A stretch of 64,000 bases of DNA, from NCBI GenBank assembly GCA_034440635.1, contig JAOTON010000896.1, positions 1,805,001-1,869,000 of the forward strand. Reading direction: 5' to 3'. Within the stretch, counting starts at the first letter, position 1; every line of letters begins with the position of its first letter. The DNA comes from Lepas anatifera. Taxonomy: Eukaryota > Arthropoda > Thecostraca > Lepadidae. Under the pieces are notes generated by a model. That model was not told the origin of the DNA. It was given only the letters and a program-made list of their open reading frames with translations, and ran no database searches. Of this stretch, positions 1 through 11,311 are shown in pieces. A program made the translations under genes and the position numbers.

Positions 1-34
1 GGAATGCAATTTTTGCCCCCTGGATCCGCCACTG
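1..34. mobile_element. hAT-like MITE, terminal fragment
   Basis: The window opens inside an element whose terminus reads GGATCCGCCACTG, ending at 34. This is the reverse complement of the terminal inverted repeat CAGTGGCGGATC of the complete element at 38224-38607, and is preceded by the same C-run. The rest of the element lies outside the window, so its target duplication cannot be tested. The CAGTGG/CCACTG termini and the 8-bp duplications of relatives point to the hAT superfamily. Confidence 0.6.
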
Positions 35-339
35 GCCAATTTACCACCCGAAAGGCGGCCAGTGTCAATGAAAAACGCGTTTAAAAAGGATTTGTAAATG
101 CTTATTTTCATGAAGGCTTCCTCTTAGTGAAGACATCTTCACGTTTACCATCAAGCATATTTCGGGCCAGCTAACGACTGGTACCTTGGTAGAAAATGCT
201 GAAAGCACCCACTGACGCTAACTGAAGCACGATGAGCAAATAATACAGTTATCTTCGGTCATGACAAAAACTGGGGCGTCGTATCCACCACCTCCACTTA
301 TCACAGTTGTCCTGGCTAACGGCTCCATACTGAAATACC
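35..339. other. No gene seen
   Basis: Mixed-composition DNA between a hAT-like terminus and a degenerate minisatellite. No open frame with a recognisable domain, no splice-flanked exon and no clear repeat structure. Confidence 0.4.
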
Positions 340-1190
340 CGATTGACGCTAACTTGAGCCTCATAGGCCGCAGAACCTCTGCGGGCCTGGGCCCTGAGTT
401 TTTGGTGACTTCCTGAGTTTATATCGAGTCCCCTCAGCTGATCTAGAACCGCTTTAGTTAACTAGGCTCTCACACTGAACTTGAAACCTATATGTCGCCG
501 CTGAAGCCTATTAAGCTTTTCGGGGCCCTTTTATTGATATAGGGCCCCATCAACAGGTCCTGGGCCCTCTGAGCTAAAAACTGGAGCTCTGAGCTCTGAG
601 CCCCAAGCTGGATTAGTGTCCCTTAAGCTGGTCATTGTCCCCTGGGTTGGTATCGTTTTCGTTTAACTGATATAGATCCCTTCAGCTTGTTTGGGGCCCG
701 CCGTCCGTATCTGGACACTAGTTCGGCGAGCCACCCAGCTAGTCTGGCCCTATTAGTTTTATGGGCCTTCTGAGCTTCTGCAGGATCACCTCAGAGTGTC
801 TGGGCCCCATGAGTTGAAAATTGAACCCCTGGGTTAGTTTTGGGTCCCTGAGCCTATTTAAAAACCGTTTAGATAGGTAGGCACCCCACGCTGGTCTTGA
901 GAATCCTGTGTTGGCACAGGTCAAATGAGCTCGTCGGGCGCCCTTATCTAGGTCCCCTTAACTGGCACGGGCCCCTCAGCTGATTTTGGAGACCCAAAAT
1001 CCCTCCTACCGGATTCCACCCACGACAGATTTCCTGACTCCCTGAGGGCCCCTGGGGGCCATTGCGGATTTTTCCAGGGATCAGCGCTGGGGTCCCTCCC
1101 CGAGACAAAGCTTACAACATGTCTCTGTCTATATACTCTAGCATCTGCCAGAGTTGAGCTAGAATAATATAGGCACACTTCGCTTCCTCT
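340..1190. repeat. Degenerate GGGCCC / AGCTGATC minisatellite
   Basis: A strongly diverged tandem series in which GGGCCC(C), TGAGCT/CAGCTGAT and CTGGG recur every 20-40 bases. It is too degenerate to give an exact period. Similar sequence on the other strand occurs at about 59500-59720, where GGGGCACCAGATCAGCTC-type units lie inside a hAT-like element. I infer that this tract is also minisatellite DNA once carried by such an element. Short open frames across it are composition artefacts. Confidence 0.5.
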
Positions 1191-1219
1191 CGTTACGGCG
1201 AATCATCAAATAATGCATA

Positions 1220-1960
1220 ATATGACTATACTAGGTCAAAACATAAAAATGACCTGACCTATGGGTAGGTCAAGGTCACCATCTAGCCTAGCATAGTCAG
1301 TATGCATATGAATCAAGTCACAATAGCAATAAAAATGGTATCAAAATACGAGTTTTATCAATATTTCCTGCAAAGCAATTGACCCAAGTCTTAAAAGCTG
1401 CTTAGGAAGCCCCAGATGAACTCTCAGAGGTAATATGCCTAAACTTGCAACATGAACCGATAAAGAGGCCTAGGATACTATGATTTGGGGAATCCGAAGG
1501 TATTCCAAGCGGCGTCTGCAGACATAGAGCAATTTTTCGGAAAATTTCCGTTTTACCCCATGCATTTTCAATGGAGAGGTCATGATTCGTACCTGTCCCT
1601 AGGTCATCGATGGGAAAAATCCCGGGATAAATCTATTAGTACTTTTTGGGCCCATTATATGGTACAAGCTTGAATTCGATAGGTTCACCCTTTTCTTACT
1701 TACGCCACCTTAAACATTTTTGGGGTGAGGTCACTTGAACTGCGCTGGTGACCTGACCTGAGATGACACAACCTTAAATTTTGAGGGAAAGTTGCGGAAT
1801 TGATCAATGATAAGGTGTGACAAGTACTGTGTCGCTTCGCGCCGACGTTTTTTCGTGCCACTGGGAGACCTCGAGGGGGTGTTCAAGCACCCCCCAACGG
1901 GCCGGAACGGGGCACGAATACTCTAGAACAGGGCTGAGGCCAAAAGGGAAGGCTCTAAAC
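1220..1960 (+). mobile_element. AGGTCA-rich piggyBac-like MITE, decayed copy
   Basis: Same internal order as the complete copy at 41023-41835: AGGTCA half-sites, a TTTTCAATGGAGAGGTCAT block near 1566, TAGGTCATCGAT near 1600, GACCTGACCTGAGATGA near 1750, then a hairpin followed by six T (1831-1853) and a GC-rich terminal hairpin (1875-1894). AGGTCAAGGTCA, a half-site repeat with no spacer, is at 1267-1278. I cannot find the flanking TTAA, so the ends are degenerate. Internally it aligns with the TTAA-flanked copies by eye. There is no transposase. Confidence 0.65.
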
Positions 1961-1969
1961 AATGTCTGC

Positions 1970-2165
1970 AATTTTTTAGGTCAAGGTCCTTCAAGGTCAT
2001 TGACCTATTACGGCACAACCCAACAAATTAGGCCTAATTTACGCTATAACTAGCGCTGTGCCCAGGCTTACCAATGACCTTTGATCAAGCATTGATCATC
2101 AAGGCCAGTGACCTTTAAAATTAACCTGTAACCTTGATCTAAACACTGAATAACCTTTACTTTGA
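1970..2165. other. Second cluster of AGGTCA/TGACCT half-sites
   Basis: Directly after the AGGTCA-rich MITE, about 190 bases contain AGGTCA at 1978-1983, TCAAGGTCA at 1991-1999, TTGACCTA just after it, and TGACCTT sites near 2070-2110. TCAAGGTCA is the extended monomer site of FTZ-F1/ERR-type nuclear receptors. It may be a further transposon fragment; binding is not shown. Confidence 0.45.
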
Positions 2166-2169
2166 TGTA

Positions 2170-5100
2170 ATAGCATGCGTCATAATAGGTGTCGTAACAT
2201 TATGCAACGTCATTTAGGGGCTGTCCAGGAGTACCTGTGCTCATCAGGGACACTTATGCTCTCTGGAGGGGCCTTTGCTTCGATGAGGCACCTGTGCCAC
2301 CCAGGGGCGCCTTCGCTCCCCAATGGACGCAACCTAGCTATCCAGGGGCATCTTTGCTGTTCCGGGGGTGCCTTTGATACCCAGTACCCAAGGGGAGCTT
2401 TTTCTTATCCAGGTTCACCTTGGTATTTAGGGCCGTATTTTTATTCAAGGTAACCTATACCCCAGTGGCGCCTACCCTATGCAGGGGGCGCTTAGGCTAT
2501 CCAGGGGGCGGCAATTTGCTATACATAGGGCGCCCTTATGCTCTCCATGGGCACCTCATTCAGAGAGTGCCTCTGATATTCAGGGGCGCTTTTCCTATCA
2601 GCAGGGTACCTGTGCCATCTTGGGGCTATTCTTATCAAGGGACGCTGCTGTTATTCAGGAATACCTACACCACTGTCGAGGGTCGCCTTTGCTACCCAGA
2701 GGCGCCTTTACTTCTTAGGAAGTTTGGCGCCCGTGCTTTAAGGAATGCTTTGGCATCGATTGATTGCTCTATTATTGGGCTTAGGTGCGCGTGAACCTTG
2801 AGCTCATGTAGCGCCCATATTGTTGCTAAGGAACGCTTATGCTATCAAAGGGCGCCTTTACTATCCAGGGACGCTGTTTTATTCAAGGCAGTCTGCTCTA
2901 TCCACGGGCATCTGATATATCGGGGGCGGTGCCTAGGTTATTCAGGAGGCGGCTTTTTTCTCCACAGGGGCGCACTATTGCTTTCCAGGGGCGCCGTTAC
3001 TGCCCAGGGGTGTCTTTCTATGCAGGGGCGCATATGCTGTCTAGATGTATTTTTCAATCACAGACATGATTGAAATACATGCCCCTACGTTATCCTGGGG
3101 TGCTTTTTGTCTCCGGTGAGGCGCTATTTTTCTCTTTCGGCACCAGTTTATTAAAGGGCAGCTATGCTGTCCAGAGAACCTTTGTTATCTGGGGCTGCCT
3201 TCGTTGTTAAGGGGCGCCTTTGCTACCCAAAAGGAACGTTTTACTTTAATGGAGTGCCTATTTCCCTCTAAGCGGCGCATATGCTGTCTTGGAGCGCCTT
3301 TGCAAACATGGCGCGCACTTTTCTATCCAGGTGCGCCTTTGCACTTGAGGGGGCGCCTCTGCAATCCAGGAGGAGCCCAAAATAGATGGAGAATAAAAAT
3401 TCTTAAATAAGGCGCTCGAACACTGAAATAAAGTGCCTAGTTATCAGAAAGAGGCGCTCATCTGCTGAGCGGGGAGGACTGCTGGTTGGTGAGGGCAGCG
3501 TTCTCGGAAGTGGGGCGCACATACTGAAAAAGACACCCGGTTGCAGCGATGGAGCACTAAGCCTTCAGTTATAGGTTAACGAAATGTGGTTTAAGGCAGT
3601 CCATGCTCAAATTGAGCGCTCGAGCCCTGTAACAGAGCGCGCGACTGTCGGACAGGTGTGCCAAACCATAGACAATAGGGAAGCTGAAGATGGAAAGGGA
3701 CACCTATGATATCCTGGGGGCGCCTGTACTCTCAGGTGAGGCGCTTGTTTTTCTTTCTCAGGCGCCTAGTTTATCCATGACCGCCTATGCTGTCCAGATC
3801 ATCTATTTCAAGAAGGGTTAACTTTGCTGTCCAGGGGCGCCTTTGCTATCCAAGGGCGCATATGATATATGTAGGGCGCTTTATGCAGAGGGCGCCTAGG
3901 CTGTCCAAGGGCGCCGTCCTAACCAAAGGCCGCCTTTCACTTCCCTGAAGTGCCTATTTCTATGTAAGGGGTGCATATATTATCTAGTAGTGCCCTTGAT
4001 ATACAGAGACGCCTTTTTGTCCAGCGGCGCCTTTGCTCAGGACGCTGCTCCAATCCAGGGTAGCTGAAGATGGATAAGGGACATCTATGTTATACAGGGG
4101 GAGCCTGTACTTTCCAATGGGCGCTCATTTTCCTTCTCAAGCACCTAGTTTATTTAGAGAGCGCCTAGGCTATCCAAGGGCGCCTTTACTATCGAAGGGG
4201 TGCCTTCCTAGGGGCACCTTTGCTGTCCAAAGCACTTGTGTCCAGGGTTGTCTTTGCTGTCCAGTGGCGCCTCCAAAAGTGCATATGATATCCGTGGGCG
4301 CTTTATCCAGTGGGTGCCTGGACTATCAAAGGGCACTTTTTCTATCCAAGGGTTGCATTTATTTTCCTGAAGTGCCTATTTCTATCTAAGGGGCTCCTAT
4401 TCTGTCCAGGGCACCTATGTTTCCCAGATTTGCCTTTGCTGTCCAGGGACGCCTTTGCTATCCAAGGGCACCTTTCTTAACCAAGAGGCGCATTTTGCTT
4501 TCCTGGAGCACCTATTTCTATCTAAGGGGCGCATATGTTATCTAGGAGCGCCTTTGATACCAGGAGGCGGCTTTTTGTCTAAGGGCGCCTTTGCTCTTGG
4601 GGGCGCTGCTCCAATCCAGGGCAGCTGAAGGTGGATAAGGGACATCTATGTTATACAGAGGGAGCCTGTATTTCCCAGTGGGGCGCTCGTTTTCCTTCTC
4701 GGGCTCCTAGTTTATCCAGGGGGCGCCTAGGCTATCCAAAGGCGGCCTTTCTATCGAAGGGGTGCCTTCCTAGGGGCGCCTTTGCTAGAGGGCGCCTTTG
4801 CCGTCCACAGCACTTGTGTTATCCAGGGTTGTCTTTGCTATCAAAGGGCGCCTTTTTCTGCTCAAGGTGAGCATTTTATTTTCCTAAAGCGCCTACTTCT
4901 ATCTAAGGGGCGCTTATGCTGTACGGGGTACATATGTTACCAAGATTTGCCTTTGCTGCCCAGGGGCGCCTTTCCTAGCCAAGGGCGCCTATGATATCCG
5001 TAGGGCGCTTTTTCCAGTGGGCGCCTAGGCTATCAAAGGGCGCCTTTTTCTGCCCAAGGTGAGCATTTTATTTTCCTAAGGCGCCTACTTCTATCTAAGG

Positions 5101-7260
5101 GGCGCTTATGCTGTACGGGGTACATATGTTACCAAGATTTGCCTTTGCTGCCCAGGGGCGCCTTTCCTAGCCAAGGGCGCCTATGATATCCGTAGGGCGC
5201 TTTTTCCAGTGGGCGCCTAGGCTATCAAAGGGCGCCTTTTTCTGCCCAAGGTGAGCATTTTATTTTCCTAGGGCGCCTACTTCTATCTAAGGGGCGCTTA
5301 TGCTGTCCGGGGTACATATGTTACTAAGATTTGCCTTTGCTGCCCAGGGGCGCCTTTCCTAGCCAAGGGCGCATATGATATCCGTAGGGCGCTTTTTCCA
5401 GTTGGCGCCTAGGCTATCAAGGGCGTCTTTTCTACCCAAGGTGAGCATTTTATTTTCCTAAAGCGCCTACTTCTATCTAAGGGACGCTTATGCTGTCCGG
5501 GGTACATATGCTACCAAGATTTGCCTTTGCTGCCCAGGGGCGCCTTTCCTAGCCAAGGGCGCATATGATATCCGTAGGGCGCTTCATCCAGGGGCGCCTA
5601 GGCTATCCAAAGGCGGGTTTCTATCGAAGGGGGTGCCTTCCTAGGGGCGCCTTTGCTACCCAGGGGCGCCTTTGCTGTCCACAGCACTTGTGTTATCCAG
5701 GGTTGTCTTTGCTGTCCAGGGGCGCCTTTGCTATCCAAGGGTGCATATGACATCCGTAGGGCGATTTTTCCAGTGGGCGCCTAGGCTATCAAAGGGCGCC
5801 TTTTTCTGCTCAAGGTGCGCATTTTATTTTCCTAAAGCGCCTACTTCTATCTAAGGGGCGGTTATGCTGTACGGGATGCATATGTTACTAAGATTTGCCT
5901 TCGCTGCCCAGGGGCGCCTTTCCTAGCCAAGGGCGCATATGATATCCGTAGGGCGCTTTTCCAGTGGGCGCCTAGGCTATCAAAGGGCGCCATTTTCTGC
6001 TCAAGGTGAGCATTTTATTTTCCTAAAGCGCCTACTTCTATCTAAGGGGCGGTTATGCTGTACGGGATGCATATGTTACCAAGATTTGCCTTTGCTGCCC
6101 AGGGGCGCCTTTCCTAGTCAAGGGCGCATATGATATCTGTAGGGCGCTTTTCCAGTGGGCGCCTAGGCTATCAAAGGGCGCCTTTTTCTGCCCAAGGTGA
6201 GCATTTTATTTTTCCTAAGGCGCCTACTTCTATCTAAGGGGCGCTTATTTTGTCCGGGGTACATTCCAGTGGGCGCTATCAAAGGGCGCCTTTTTCTACC
6301 CAAGGTGAGCATTTCATATTCCTAAAGCACCTATTTCTATCTAAGGGGCGCTTATGCTGTCCAGGGCACCTAGGTTACCAAGATTTACCTTTGCTGCCCA
6401 GGGGCGTCTTTCCTAGAACAGGGCGCATATGATATCCGTAGGGCGCTTCATCCAGGGGGCGCCTAGGCTATCCAAAGGCGGCTTTTCTATCGAAGGGGTG
6501 CCGTCCTAGGGGCGCCTTTGCTACCCAGGGGCGCCTTTGCTGTCCACAGCACTTGTGTTATCCAGGGTTGTCTTTGCTGTCCAGGGGCGCCTTTGCTATC
6601 AAGGGTGCATATGACATCCGTAGGGCGCTTTTTTCCAGTGGGCGCCTAGGATATCAAAGGGCGCCTTTTTCTACCCAAGGTGAGCATTTTATTTTCCTAA
6701 AACGCCTACTTCTATCTAAGGGAAGCTTATGCTGTCCGGGGTACATATGTTACCAAGATTTGCCTTTGCTGCCCAGGGGCGCCTTTCCTAGCCAAGGGCG
6801 CATATGATATCCGTAGGGCGCTTCATCCAGGGGGCGCCTAGGCTATCCAAAGGCGGGTTTCTATCGAAGGGGTGCCTTCCTAGGGGCGCCTTTGCTACCC
6901 AGGGGCGCCTTTGCCGTCCACAGCACTTGTGTTATCCAGGGTTGTCTTTGCTGTCCAGGGGCGCCTTTGCTATCCACGGGTGCATATGACATCCGTAGGG
7001 CGCTTTTCCACTGGGCGCTTAGGCTATCAAAGGGCGCCTTTTTCCGCCCAAGGTGAGCATTTACTTTTCCTAAAGCGCCTACTTCTATCTCAGGGGCGCT
7101 TATGCTGTCCGGGGTACATATGTTACCAAGATTTGCCTTTGCTGCCCAGGGGCGCCTTTCCTAGCCAAGGGCGCATATGATATCCGTAGGGCGCTTCATC
7201 CAGGGGCGTCTAGGCTACCTAGGGGCGCTTCATCCAGGGGGCGCCTAGGCTACTCAGGGG
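2170..7260. repeat. GGCGCC-rich minisatellite, about 5 kb
   Basis: Continuous array of diverged units of about 25-35 bases around the consensus GGGGCGCCTTTGCTATCCA, with many GGCGCC palindromes and CpGs. The first 2.7 kb is heterogeneous; later units are arranged in a longer period described separately. Many short plus-strand frames are open because the unit lacks stop codons in some frames. They contain no domain and shift frame between units, so I do not call genes. The array runs towards a hAT-like terminus at 7600. Confidence 0.85.
4960..7195. repeat. Higher-order repeat (~190-192 bp) inside the GGCGCC array
   Basis: The landmark GATATCCGTAGGGCGC recurs at about 4993, 5185, 5377 and 5567, giving a period of 190-192 bases. 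Each higher-order unit holds six or seven basic units in fixed order, including TGAGCATTTTATTTTCC, TACATATGTTACCAAG and CCTAGCCAAGGGCGC. Later units vary in length through insertion or loss of a block containing CACAGCACTTGTGTTATCC. Near-identity between adjacent units indicates recent amplification or unequal exchange. Confidence 0.8.
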
Positions 7261-7496
7261 TGTATTAGTTCCCCATGGCGCAATCTTGCTATCTAGTGGC
7301 GCCTTTTCTTTGCCGGGGCGCTTTTGTTAGCTTTCTAAATTTCATCTGCAACATTTTACTGGGGCGCAAAAGACCAGTAAAGGCGTCTAATGTTTGGGCA
7401 GGGGCGCTTTGCCATGGTTTTATGGAGTATGTGTTAATTCAAGTGGAATAAGTGGTATTTACCACCTTGGCGCACGAGATGGGTACAGGCGCGCCA

Positions 7497-7529
7497 CTCA
7501 TATCGGGCGCCTTCGGCGCCCGATATGAG
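7497..7529. repeat. Perfect 15-bp inverted repeat (hairpin)
   Basis: Arms CTCATATCGGGCGCC at 7497-7511 and GGCGCCCGATATGAG at 7515-7529 pair perfectly around a three-base loop. It lies between the end of the minisatellite and the hAT-like terminus at 7600, so it may be a subterminal hairpin of that element. Confidence 0.8.
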
Positions 7530-7560
7530 CTAAGCTATACTGGGGCGCTTGGGAGCTAAG

Positions 7561-7600
7561 GGGGGCCCGGGCCCCTGGGCCCCCCTTGGATCCGTCACTG
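7561..7600. mobile_element. hAT-like right terminus
   Basis: A run of G/C-rich palindromic sequence leads into GGATCCGTCACTG ending at 7600, a variant of the GGATCCGCCACTG terminus at 22-34 and 38595-38607. I did not find a matching left terminus or 8-bp duplication. The terminus abuts the 5-kb minisatellite, suggesting that the array grew inside an element of this type. Confidence 0.5.
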
Positions 7601-7947
7601 GTCCATAGATGGGCATATATCGTTACACGCTCCCATAATGCACGCTGTCTTTATGATAATCTAAGTAACTGGCATGGCCAAAACGCAAATACAAAGCAAA
7701 GATAACACAACCGGTTTAATCAAGCTGAATGACTACTGACCATATTTGGTAACATACTGACAGCAACTATTTTGGATGTTTGCCATGTTTGCAAAGATCA
7801 AAATGAAACTGTACCTAGATCCCGATTTCAACATCAGACCTCTCAACACAGCCGGTGCAATATCCTGTCGCGTCATCTCTTGAACTTCAGATAGGCTTCG
7901 CATGTTTCCCCCAGCTGCTGCATCACCGCCGCGTCCGTCTCACTCAC
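7601..7947. other. Probable intron sequence downstream of the acidic exon
   Basis: AT-richer single-copy-looking DNA on the 3' side of the minus-strand exon that ends at 7948. The following exon was not identified. No other feature seen. Confidence 0.35.
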
Positions 7948-8158
7948 CGATAGCCGCTGTAGAGCTCGCGGGACAGTCCAGCCGCCCTCTGCTCCAGTTC
8001 AGCGCCGCCCTCCGCCGAGGTGGCGCCGGACTGCGGCCGCAGCTCCTCCTCCTCCTCTTCTTCCTCCTCGCTGGAGCCGTCCTCCGGGCCTCCGCCAGGG
8101 TCCACCGGCGGCGGCGAGTCTGGCAGCTCGTCATCTTCGTCCTCGTCCTCACTCAGTC
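7948..8158 (-). CDS. Internal exon of an acidic protein (partial gene)
   Basis: Minus-strand exon of 211 nt. A consensus acceptor (..CTGCTGGGCAG) precedes 8158 and a strong donor (TATCG|GTGAGT) follows 7948. It encodes about 70 residues: an acidic start (LSEDEDEDDELPD), a Pro/Gly linker, a run of nine glutamates, then a less biased stretch ending in RELYSGYR. It begins with two bases of a split codon, exactly the phase left by the exon at 9434-9376. The poly-Glu codons make a CTC/CTT-rich opposite strand, so plus-strand frames here are shadows. The product is not recognised; composition suggests a disordered region of a nuclear or cytosolic protein. Later exons were not found. Confidence 0.6.
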
Positions 8159-9375
8159 CTGCCCAGCAGATAGAGCCATGTGGGAGGAGGCTTCGTAACT
8201 GAAGAGTGCGATACGTTTTCAAACATTCAAATGTGGACAGAAAAATATCGGACGCCTAGGAGATCAGCCCTTAAATATTACGGAAATAAATCAGAATACA
8301 TAACTGGATATAGGTAGGTACCTATGTCGAAGAGATTAATATAAGCAAAGGAAGTCAAGTCACTGAACATAAATATATAAACCAAAAATACATAGTTCTG
8401 TTGCAATAGCATGACAACGAATCACTCAAATTCAACAGCATATCAAACGCATTAATCAGAAAAGAGGTGCTAAGTCGGCATGCTTATTGGACATAATTGC
8501 CATGGTCCCATGGAGTGAAATCATACCGAAGACGACCTGTAAACGTAACTAACGAGGTGTAGAACATGAGGCAGAGAAAGAACTGTCATCTGACATAAAA
8601 AGAGTGCAGCACTGCAGCAATAAGCCGATATTTATAGGAAGCTGTCACAAAAATACCCAGCTGGTCTCGATTCAGATCTCCTTTGTATATCAGAGCCATG
8701 ACTCATTCTCCTGAGCAAGTTGAACAGAGAGAAAATCCGCCTGATTCTCAATGGTTACAAAACTCCATATTTTGCGCTTCATTTCAACAAGTTTTACTTT
8801 ATTCCAATATGTTTTCTTCCAATGTTTTCGAAGCTTCCTTAATCTGCTGAGTGCTCAGTCCACAGGTCGACATGTTTCGGATCGATGCTCTGCGTGCTTG
8901 AAATTGTTCCTGCAATAGCTGGATGTGGATGCTTAATTCTACATTTTCGCGTAGTACTTTGTGCTTCAATATTTTGCCATAGGATTTCCTTTTCACACTT
9001 TGTACCATTTATTGATGCAGGCCTTCATGCCAATAATGCCAGTACCCACCCATTTCCGTTGGGTATTTAATCATACATTTTAGATTTCAATATACTTTAC
9101 ATAAGCCCCTAATTAAACCACTTAAAGCCTCATTTTAATCTAAGCAACAACAAACATCAAACTAAGTTCCCTTGTATAATACATACATGGATCCATTTGT
9201 ATATTTCTGCTATTAGCCACCTACGTTTTTGAGAGGGATATATATTTTTCATTGGTTTTCACGGACACAAAAAAGCAATAATCATACCACACACATCCAG
9301 CACTCCAATTTTCTCACGTTGGTAATTTCAAACAATTTCAGAAGAAATTTGACAACAACATCTATGGATTCTCAC
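8159..9375 (-). other. Intron of the acidic-protein gene, with an unassigned ORF
   Basis: Lies between two phase-matched exons. On the minus strand 9008-8799 is an open 69-codon frame, Lys/Gln/Glu-rich and predicted helical (contains IQLLQEQFQARRASIRNM), preceded immediately by a stop codon and ending in its own stop. It may be the C-terminus of a decayed transposon-encoded protein or chance; I do not assign a function. Otherwise AT-rich. Confidence 0.35.
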
Positions 9376-9434
9376 CATTGTCAAAAGCAGCAAACGGGTT
9401 GAAGCCAGAGTCATCCGCCTCCATCCCCCTCGAT
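9376..9434 (-). CDS. Probable first coding exon of the acidic-protein gene
   Basis: Minus-strand exon with a T-rich acceptor (CCTTTTTTCAG) before 9434 and donor AATG|GTGAGA after 9376. An ATG at 9424 opens a frame of 16 codons (MEADDSGFNPFAAFDN) and leaves one base of a split codon. Joined to the exon at 8158, this restores a glycine codon and continues in frame into the acidic stretch. The phase match is the main evidence that both exons are real. Because an acceptor precedes the ATG, an upstream exon must exist. NPF is a known EH-domain ligand motif, but a single copy proves nothing. Gene identity unknown. Confidence 0.55.
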
Positions 9435-9603
9435 CTGAAAAAAGGAAACACAGTTCACTAATTCAGGTAGGACAATTAAGAGATCATAGAAATCTGGATT
9501 ATTGTTTTCAAAGCAAACAAAAGCATACAATTGATAGAGCACACACACAAGAGGCATGACACATATAAAATTTACTTCCATTTTTAGAGACCATGATCCA
9601 AGG

Positions 9604-9619
9604 GTAGGTAGGTAGGTAG
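9604..9619. repeat. (GTAG)4 microsatellite
   Basis: Four copies of the tetranucleotide GTAG. GTAGGTAGG-type motifs recur elsewhere in the window (for example near 13155). Confidence 0.8.
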
Positions 9620-9658
9620 TCTTACTCAATGGAATTGAGTGATAATGAGTAGCAGCTG

Positions 9659-9706
9659 TAGAATTGACTTTTCAGCTTATTCTAGAATTGACTTTTCAGC
9701 TTATTC
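9659..9706. repeat. 24-bp tandem duplication
   Basis: The unit at 9659-9682, beginning TAGAATTGACTTTTCAGC, is repeated exactly at 9683-9706. A local duplication with no coding content. Confidence 0.85.
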
Positions 9707-10038
9707 AAATTCTCTAGAGGACTCCTGTGGGACGTCACTCCCACGTTTATAGCTGTAAAATGGTATCTTTAGAATTAGTATTGCCTAAAAATGTTGCAGT
9801 CATTTGTACTGTTTTCATTTGAAGTAACACATTGAGAAAGGTGTATGGGATGGGAAAGTACTATTTTCCTATACCTATACCTATATTTCTCGGAATTTTG
9901 GAGGCCACGTCGGTCAGCTGGATCCGGTCTCCGCCGAGCTCAGTTTCGATGAGTCTACACTCAGTCTTACTCAGGCCATAGGTAATGCCTGAATAGTTAA
10001 CTAGTTGGTGAGAGCGGTTGAAAAGAAAGTAAAGGACC

Positions 10039-10692
10039 TTACTCTGGGCATTCAGGGGCAAGGTACATCAGGGATGAACAATGAGAGTCCAGCTTGTTCA
10101 TAAACTCATTTACCGTGGTGACTTCTATTACTGATGTAGGCAACGCATTCCAGTCATTCACCACACGGACTGAAAACGATGAACGACGCGCTCTAGATGT
10201 AGCGCTGGGTTTCGCAAGTTTCCACTGATGTCCGCGGGTACGGGAGCGATCAATGAGATCGAAGAACTGAGCTGGATCTATATCGATGGAACCGTGAAGC
10301 AGTTGGTATGCTTTGATCAGGTCTCCTCGGCGTCGCCTGTAATACAACGAGGGAAACCTAAGAGCCCTCAGTCGGTAAGGGTAAGATAAACCCCTCAAGG
10401 AGGTGACCATACGAGTGGCCCTTCGCTGCACCCTCTCAAGCAGCCTCTGATCAGCTCTGTTGAATGGGCCCCAACAGATGTTACCATACTCCATTAGAGG
10501 ACGCACCTGTGTTTTGTAAAGAACAGGCAAAGTGAAAGTGTCAATGTTAGCGAAGGATTTTCGGATGACAGCCAAAACCTTGTTAGCTTTTGAGACTAAT
10601 GCCGCTGCTTGCTGTCGGAATTTTAAGTCCCTGTCAATGATTACCCCGAGATCTTGTTCTTCATCTAGCTTCCTGAGGGAAGCACCGCCCAT
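10039..10692 (-). pseudogene. LINE reverse transcriptase, C-terminal part
   Basis: A 217-codon open segment with typical post-catalytic LINE features: LGVIIDRDLKF, then KANKVLAVIRKSF, YKTQVRPLMEYGNICWGP, LERVQRRATRMV, and a terminal FSVRVVNDWNALPTSVIE block. This is the thumb and C-terminal region of CR1/Jockey-like enzymes. It is in a different frame from the palm segment upstream, showing that the parent ORF is broken. Confidence 0.85.
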
Positions 10693-10831
10693 AGTCTAGC
10701 CGTGACATGGATTATTATTGCCAATGTGCAACACTGCACATTTACCCTCATTGAAAGGCATCTGCCACATTGACGACCATTCCAATACCCGATTTATGTC
10801 TACTTGTAGCGATTCGGATGAGTGGAGGTGC

Positions 10832-11311
10832 CTAATTCCTGTGGAGTTTTGTGTCATCAGCAAACATTTGTATGCCAGAAAGTACACAATCAGGGAGATC
10901 ATTGATAAACAGAAGAAATAAGATCGGCCCAAGCACGGAACCCTGCGGAACATCACTAGTGACCTTCGTCCATCCTGAAGTAGCGCCATCCTCAGAAGAC
11001 GCTCGTGAGGGACCGAATCGAATGCCTTCTAAAAATCTAAGTAGATGGCATCGACAGGTATACTCTGTTCGAGCCTCCATGTCCAATCCTCCAATGTCTG
11101 TAGAAGTTGTGAGTAACACAAACGTTTTGGCCGGAATCCATGTTGATGGTCTGAAAGAAGATGGTGGGAGCTCAGGAACCTCAGAAGTTCGTCCTTGATC
11201 AGTGACTCCAAAACCTTGCAGGGAATAGAAGTCAAGCTGACTGGTCTGCAGTTGCCAGGATGGTGTTTGTCTCCCTTCTTGTAGATTAAGACCACCGTCC
11301 ACAACTTTCAC
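10832..11311 (-). pseudogene. LINE reverse transcriptase, fingers and palm
   Basis: Two overlapping frames share the homology. 11304-11029 carries KKGDKHHPGNCRPVSLTS and the HGFRPKRLCYSQL region. The other frame, to 10832, carries SDVPQGSVLGPILFLLFIND and FADD. A frameshift near 11030 separates them. The FADD box retains both metal-binding aspartates. Confidence 0.85.

Noticed and set aside
2175..7180. Many 60-120-codon plus-strand frames
   Set aside because: All are translations of the GGCGCC minisatellite and shift frame between units.
7902..8202. Plus-strand Leu/Ser-rich open frames opposite the acidic exon
   Set aside because: They are the complement of poly-Glu/Asp codons on the minus strand; only the minus frame has matching splice sites and phase.
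7944..8222. Taking the acidic exon as a stand-alone gene starting at its first Met (8222)
   Set aside because: That Met lies upstream of a consensus acceptor, and the frame ends at an intron donor (GTGAGT), so it is an internal exon.
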